Source: Bordetella parapertussis | GTDB lineage: Bacteria; Pseudomonadota; Gammaproteobacteria; Burkholderiales; SG8-41 | DNA length: 16,187 nucleotides | Direction of reading: 5' to 3' | NCBI GenBank assembly: GCA_945863085.1 | Contig: CAMBCD010000022.1 | Span: 1-16,187, forward strand | Part shown: piece by piece, positions 13,325 to 16,187 of the stretch | Numbering within the stretch: the stretch's first letter is position 1 | Layout of the letters: each line of letters opens with the position of its first letter | The notes under the pieces: model-generated | The model's database searches: none | Told to the model about the DNA's origin: nothing | The model's input: only the letters and a program-made list of their open reading frames with translations | Made by a program: the position numbers and the translations under genes

Positions 13325-13987
13325 TCACACCACGACTGTTTTATCCGGCGTCCCGGGCGTGTCGGCACGGTCAAAACCGTAGAGCACGATGGCAATGGCA
13401 ATGGCTGCCGGCGGCCCGGCAAATGGATGGAGTATGGACGCGAGAATCGGAGCCACCAGGATCAGGTGCCGCAGCGCCCAGCTGTACAAAATGCCGGCGC
13501 GGCGCACATAGGCGACTCCGACAGGAGCCCAGCGACGGCGCGCCTCGGAACCCACCGGCATCGCGCTGATGAAGCTGACATGGTTATAAAAACGCACCGC
13601 CATGGTCGAGGAGACCAGGGCCGCAAACAGCAGAATCATCAACACCAGTTCGAGCACCAGACGAACACTGAGGTGGCGGAACATGCCGCCGGCAAAATCA
13701 ATCTGCAGCGACGGCGCCGCCATGGTTACGGTGCCGATCAGGCCGAGTGCGGCCGTCGATGCCACCATCGTTGCCGACATCATCGAGTTGCGCAGCGCCT
13801 GTACGGCGAGGATTTCAGAACCATTTTGCGCCGACACCGAGGTAAACCACTCCTGCCGCAGGTTGGCGTGTGCGCTGCGCGCGAGCTGTTCCGGATGGCG
13901 GCGCTGCATCACCATCAGCATCACTTCATAAGCCAGCACCACGGAGACCGTCAGCAACAAGGCCAGCCATGCAAACAGATTGCTCAT
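13325..13987 (-). CDS. DUF599 family membrane protein
   Basis: A 220-residue integral membrane protein of the DUF599 family, whose function is unknown. It has four likely membrane segments (about 4-25, 68-90, 110-134, 173-203). The family core ILAVQALRNSMMSATMVAST is at 59-78, preceded by QEWF (45-48). The ATG (13985-13987) overlaps the TGA of the upstream YeeE/YedE half-transporter gene by ATGA, so translation is coupled and the protein probably belongs to the same sulfur-related operon. That is a context clue, as DUF599 itself has no established link to sulfur. It is the last gene of the operon before a 148-base gap. Confidence 0.87.
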   Translation of the reverse strand: MSNLFAWLALLLTVSVVLAYEVMLMVMQRRHPEQLARSAHANLRQEWFTSVSAQNGSEILAVQALRNSMMSATMVASTAALGLIGTVTMAAPSLQIDFAGGMFRHLSVRLVLELVLMILLFAALVSSTMAVRFYNHVSFISAMPVGSEARRRWAPVGVAYVRRAGILYSWALRHLILVAPILASILHPFAGPPAAIAIAIVLYGFDRADTPGTPDKTVVV

Positions 13988-14409
13988 TTTGAAGTCCTCG
14001 CCCGGGTTTCAAACAATTCCCATATCGCCATGCCCGCCAGCATTGCCGCGACAAACACCAGCGCCTTCACTTCGCCCATGCCCAGCGCGACCAGACCGGG
14101 ACCCGGGCAGAACCCGGCAATGCCCCAACCGATGCCGAACAGCAGACTGCCGCCGACCAGCCGGCGATCAATGTCGCGCGATGTCGGCAAACGCATCGGG
14201 GAGCCCAGCAGCGAAACCACGCGTTTGCGCGCCACAAAAAAAGCGACTACGCCGACCGCAATCGTGCCGCCCATCACCAGGCCGAGTGAGGGATCCCAGG
14301 CGCCGGCAAGGTCGAGGAAACCCAGCACCTTCGCCGGGTTCGCCATGCCGGACACGATAAGGCCGAGCCCGAAAACCAGGCCGGCAAGTAAAGAGGCAAG
14401 AATATGCAT
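13984..14409 (-). CDS. YeeE/YedE half-transporter, second subunit (DUF6691 type)
   Basis: A 141-residue membrane protein with about four helices. It matches the C-terminal half of full-length YeeE/TsuA-type transporters: SGMANPAKVLGFLD (20-33) and the pore-lining signature GIAGFCPGP (96-104) with Cys101. Family members move thiosulfate or other sulfur compounds, using conserved cysteines; half-size pairs such as PmpA/PmpB are common in BigR-type operons. Its partner half lies 11 bases upstream, and they should assemble into one channel-like unit in the inner membrane. A basic loop at 61-83 probably faces the cytoplasm. The exact sulfur species carried is not known. Confidence 0.9.
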   Translation of the reverse strand: MHILASLLAGLVFGLGLIVSGMANPAKVLGFLDLAGAWDPSLGLVMGGTIAVGVVAFFVARKRVVSLLGSPMRLPTSRDIDRRLVGGSLLFGIGWGIAGFCPGPGLVALGMGEVKALVFVAAMLAGMAIWELFETRARTSK

Positions 14410-14420
14410 GGTCGGCTTTC

Positions 14421-14858
14421 TCAGGCGTTGATCAGGTGACGAATCACGAACACGGTGACAAAACCCGCCGCCATGAAAACCGCCGTCGCCACCAGTGAAC
14501 GGGGCGACAGCCGCGACAAGCCGCAGACGCCATGACCGCTGGTGCAGCCGGAACCATAACGTGTGCCGACGCCGACCAGCAGGCCGGCCGCAATGAGTGC
14601 GCCATAGCCGGCATCAATCTGCGGCGCGGGCAATGCCGCCATCAAGGCATACACCAACGGCGCAACAATCAAACCGCCGATAAAAGCCATGCGCCATGCC
14701 ACGTCGCCCCGGGCCGGTTTCAGCAATCCGCCGATGATGCCGCTGATGCCGGCAATACGGCCGTTAAGCAGCACGAACATCCCTGCCGCAATGCCGATCA
14801 GCGCCCCGCCGGCCAGCGCCGGCCATGGCGTGAACATGTTCCAGTCGATCACCATCAT
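14421..14858 (-). CDS. YeeE/YedE half-transporter, first subunit
   Basis: A 145-residue membrane protein corresponding to the N-terminal half of YeeE/TsuA transporters. Its signature YGSGCTSGHGVCGLS (101-115) carries Cys105 and Cys112, expected to line the sulfur path; GRIAGISGIIGGLL (33-46) is the first conserved helix region. It is paired with the DUF6691-type half downstream. The start ATG (14856-14858) overlaps the repressor's TGA, and a second ATG follows directly at 14855; AAGGA sits just upstream for either. The operon order repressor-first half-second half is typical of BigR-type sulfide-response loci. Transport of thiosulfate, sulfide or persulfide-derived sulfur is inferred from family and neighbours. 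Confidence 0.91.
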   Translation of the reverse strand: MMVIDWNMFTPWPALAGGALIGIAAGMFVLLNGRIAGISGIIGGLLKPARGDVAWRMAFIGGLIVAPLVYALMAALPAPQIDAGYGALIAAGLLVGVGTRYGSGCTSGHGVCGLSRLSPRSLVATAVFMAAGFVTVFVIRHLINA

Positions 14859-15211
14859 GAATCCTTTTTGCAGTAGAGACGATGCAGCAGCGTGAGGATT
14901 TCGAGCGGGGCCGGATCAGCAACACCATAAAAAATATTTTTGCCCTGGCGGCGGGTACTGACGACCCCCTCGCTGCGCAGCACACCCAGCTGTTGCGACA
15001 ATGTCGGCTGGCGGATGTCGAGTTGCGCCTCCAGATCGCTGACGCACATTTCGCCCTTCGTGAGCTGGCACAGCAGCAACAGGCGATCTTTGTTGGCGAG
15101 CAGCCGCAGTGCACCGACGGCCTGGTCTGCGCTGTGACGCAAGGCATCGACGTCGATGGCGTGGTCGGCGGGGTTAATCGAGAAAGACTTAGATAAAGCA
15201 GCAGATGGCAT
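14855..15211 (-). CDS. ArsR-family repressor, BigR/SqrR-type persulfide sensor
   Basis: A 118-residue winged helix-turn-helix repressor. The recognition helix is around IRQPTLSQQLGVLRSEGVV (66-84), followed by the wing RRQGKNIFYGV. It has Cys56 in GEMCVSDL and Cys114 in RLYCKK, matching in place the two cysteines of BigR/SqrR (about 42 and 108) that form a di- or polysulfide bond when reactive sulfur rises, releasing DNA. No metal-binding ELCVCDL-type ArsR cysteine cluster is seen. A third cysteine, C48, is extra. It heads an operon with the YeeE/YedE pair and diverges from an MBL persulfide-dioxygenase-like gene; the shared intergenic palindrome is its likely operator, so it should also control itself. 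Confidence 0.9.
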   Translation of the reverse strand: MPSAALSKSFSINPADHAIDVDALRHSADQAVGALRLLANKDRLLLLCQLTKGEMCVSDLEAQLDIRQPTLSQQLGVLRSEGVVSTRRQGKNIFYGVADPAPLEILTLLHRLYCKKDS

Positions 15212-15240
15212 GGGTCACTCGATGTTTTGGCTTGTTTAAC

Positions 15241-15268
15241 TTGCCATTAATATATAATAATATATAAT
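15241..15268 (+). promoter_or_regulatory. Promoter of the MBL persulfide dioxygenase-like gene
   Basis: TTGCCA (15241-15246) and a perfect TATAAT (15263-15268), 16 bases apart. Transcription should begin near 15275, within the palindrome. Confidence 0.7.
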
Positions 15269-15277
15269 GTAAGTCAA
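15249..15277 (-). promoter_or_regulatory. Promoter of the repressor/YeeE operon
   Basis: On the minus strand TTGACT (15272-15277) and TATATT (15249-15254) are 17 bases apart. It overlaps the opposite promoter, and its -35 box lies in the palindrome. The core also contains two perfect tandem copies of AATATATAAT (15249-15258, 15259-15268). Confidence 0.7.
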
Positions 15278-15285
15278 TATATTGA
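15274..15285. promoter_or_regulatory. Probable operator of the BigR-type repressor
   Basis: TCAATATATTGA is a perfect 12-base palindrome. It covers the -35 box of the repressor operon and the start point of the divergent MBL gene, so one bound dimer could block both. AT-rich palindromes of this kind are known BigR operators; binding here is inferred. Confidence 0.65.
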
Positions 15286-15307
15286 ATGTAACAACTTGGA
15301 GCACCCG

Positions 15308-16187
15308 ATGAACCAGCGCGCAAACACCCAAGCCTTCTTCGATACCAAGACCGGGACGGTCAGCTACGTCATATGGGATCCCGCGACCCGGCGCTCTGCA
15401 GTGATCGACCCGGTGCTCGACTACGAGTTCAAATCGGGGCGCACCAGCACAGCCACGGCCGATCAGGTACTGGCTTACCTCAAGGAACATCGTCTGGGTG
15501 TGGATTGGATACTGGAAACGCACGCCCATGCCGACCACCTCTCCGCCGCGCACTACCTGAAGGAGCGCGCGGGCGGCCGCATCGCCATCGGCGAGAACAT
15601 CCGCGTGGTGCAGGCGACCTTCAAGAAGATTTACAACCTTGATCGCAGTTTCCTGCCCGACGGCGGCCAGTTCGACCATTTGTTCCAGGACGGTGAACGT
15701 TTCATGATCGGCGGAATCGAGGCCACCGCGATGCTGGTGCCTGGCCACACTCCGGCTGACATGGCTTATCTGGTCAATGGCTCGGTATTTGTGGGTGACA
15801 CGCTGTTCATGCCGGATGTGGGCACCGCCCGCGCTGATTTCCCCGGCGGCGATGCGCACCAGCTTTACCGGTCGATCAGGCGCCTGCTCGACCTGCCGCC
15901 GGAAACGGTCATTTACGTCTGTCACGACTACCCGCCCGCATCGCGGGACGCGGCATGGCAAACCACGGTCGCCGGGCAGCGCGCGCACAACATCCACGTG
16001 CGCGATGGCATCAGCGAGGACGAGTTCGTCAGCATGCGCATGAAACGGGACGCAACGCTGGAAATGCCGACGCTGATCCTGCCATCCATCCAGGTGAATA
16101 TCCGGGGCGGCGCACTGCCGCCGGCGGAAGACAATGGCGTGGCCTACCTGCGCATACCGCTCAACGTACTGCCCGCGCGCAAGCACT
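15308..16187 (+). CDS. MBL-fold persulfide dioxygenase-like protein (Blh/ETHE1 type), C-terminus cut by window edge
   Basis: The first 293 residues of an MBL-fold protein; the frame is open at the right edge but must be almost complete, since Blh-type proteins are about 290 residues. THAHADH is at 71-77, the next metal histidine is H147 in PGHTPADM, D164 is in VGDTLFMPDVGTARADFPGG (162-181) and H206 in CHDY. The GTARADFPGG segment is like the GxGRTDFQ region of ETHE1 persulfide dioxygenases, which use one iron bound by two His and one Asp to oxidise glutathione persulfide to sulfite. The ATG follows GGAG by six bases. It diverges from the sulfide-responsive repressor, whose operator overlaps its start point. 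Persulfide oxidation is a family-based inference. Confidence 0.9.
   Translation, partial: MNQRANTQAFFDTKTGTVSYVIWDPATRRSAVIDPVLDYEFKSGRTSTATADQVLAYLKEHRLGVDWILETHAHADHLSAAHYLKERAGGRIAIGENIRVVQATFKKIYNLDRSFLPDGGQFDHLFQDGERFMIGGIEATAMLVPGHTPADMAYLVNGSVFVGDTLFMPDVGTARADFPGGDAHQLYRSIRRLLDLPPETVIYVCHDYPPASRDAAWQTTVAGQRAHNIHVRDGISEDEFVSMRMKRDATLEMPTLILPSIQVNIRGGALPPAEDNGVAYLRIPLNVLPARKH

Noticed and set aside
13322..14431. Long plus-strand frame of 369 codons
   Set aside because: Antisense shadow of the DUF599 and second half-transporter genes, with low-complexity His/Arg/Gln composition.
15249..15268. Tandem AATATATAAT copies as a CRISPR or satellite repeat
   Set aside because: Only two 10-base copies without spacers; they are overlapping -10 elements of the divergent promoters.
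15236..16186. Long minus-strand frame of 316 codons
   Set aside because: It lies wholly opposite the MBL gene, which has full metal motifs and a ribosome-binding site. Its sequence is Arg/His/Val-rich without family likeness, and it includes the divergent promoter.

Overview
The window reads as chromosomal DNA of a GC-rich proteobacterium, most likely a beta- or gammaproteobacterium. Reasons: GC-rich codon use throughout, a tRNA-Pro(UGG) gene with an encoded CCA end, a GcvA-type LysR regulator, a bactofilin, a YhhQ-type transporter and a BigR-type sulfide switch. No insertion sequence, phage gene, rRNA or CRISPR array is visible. The species cannot be fixed from the sequence.

Positions 1-4505 hold metabolic genes. 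On the minus strand lie an XdhC/CoxI-type molybdoenzyme accessory protein, a beta-hydroxyacid dehydrogenase (3-hydroxyisobutyrate dehydrogenase/tartronate semialdehyde reductase type), a NUDT19-like Nudix hydrolase and an MBL-fold hydrolase cut by the left edge. A CoxG-type protein diverges from XdhC and ends in a strong terminator, beyond which lies a dienelactone hydrolase (minus). Positions 4546-8924 hold a glutathione transferase, an intergenic CACAGAG repeat, a queuosine-precursor transporter, a small membrane protein, tRNA-Pro, an MFS transporter and a convergent LysR regulator.

Positions 8925-10925 hold a well-supported 68-codon gene followed by a run of hairpins ending in a strong terminator, a 416-base gene-free stretch rich in inverted repeats, a bactofilin, and an exported protein of unknown function.

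The most notable locus is 11057-13176 (minus). Two reading frames separated by one in-frame TGA (12886-12888) form a single 179-residue UGSC-family selenoprotein. The TGA is followed by Gly-Ser-Cys, and a perfect 7-bp hairpin whose loop begins 18 bases after the UGA is a convincing bacterial SECIS element. The selenoprotein gene overlaps by four bases (ATGA) a 370-residue protein of unknown function rich in Cys and His, and a two-helix membrane protein with a zinc ribbon follows.

Positions 13325-16187 hold a reactive-sulfur module. An ArsR-family repressor with the BigR/SqrR cysteine pair leads two YeeE/YedE half-transporters and a DUF599 membrane protein. A persulfide-dioxygenase-like MBL protein diverges from it and runs off the right edge. 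The 96-base divergent promoter carries near-consensus promoters in both directions overlapping one perfect AT-rich palindrome, the likely repressor operator.
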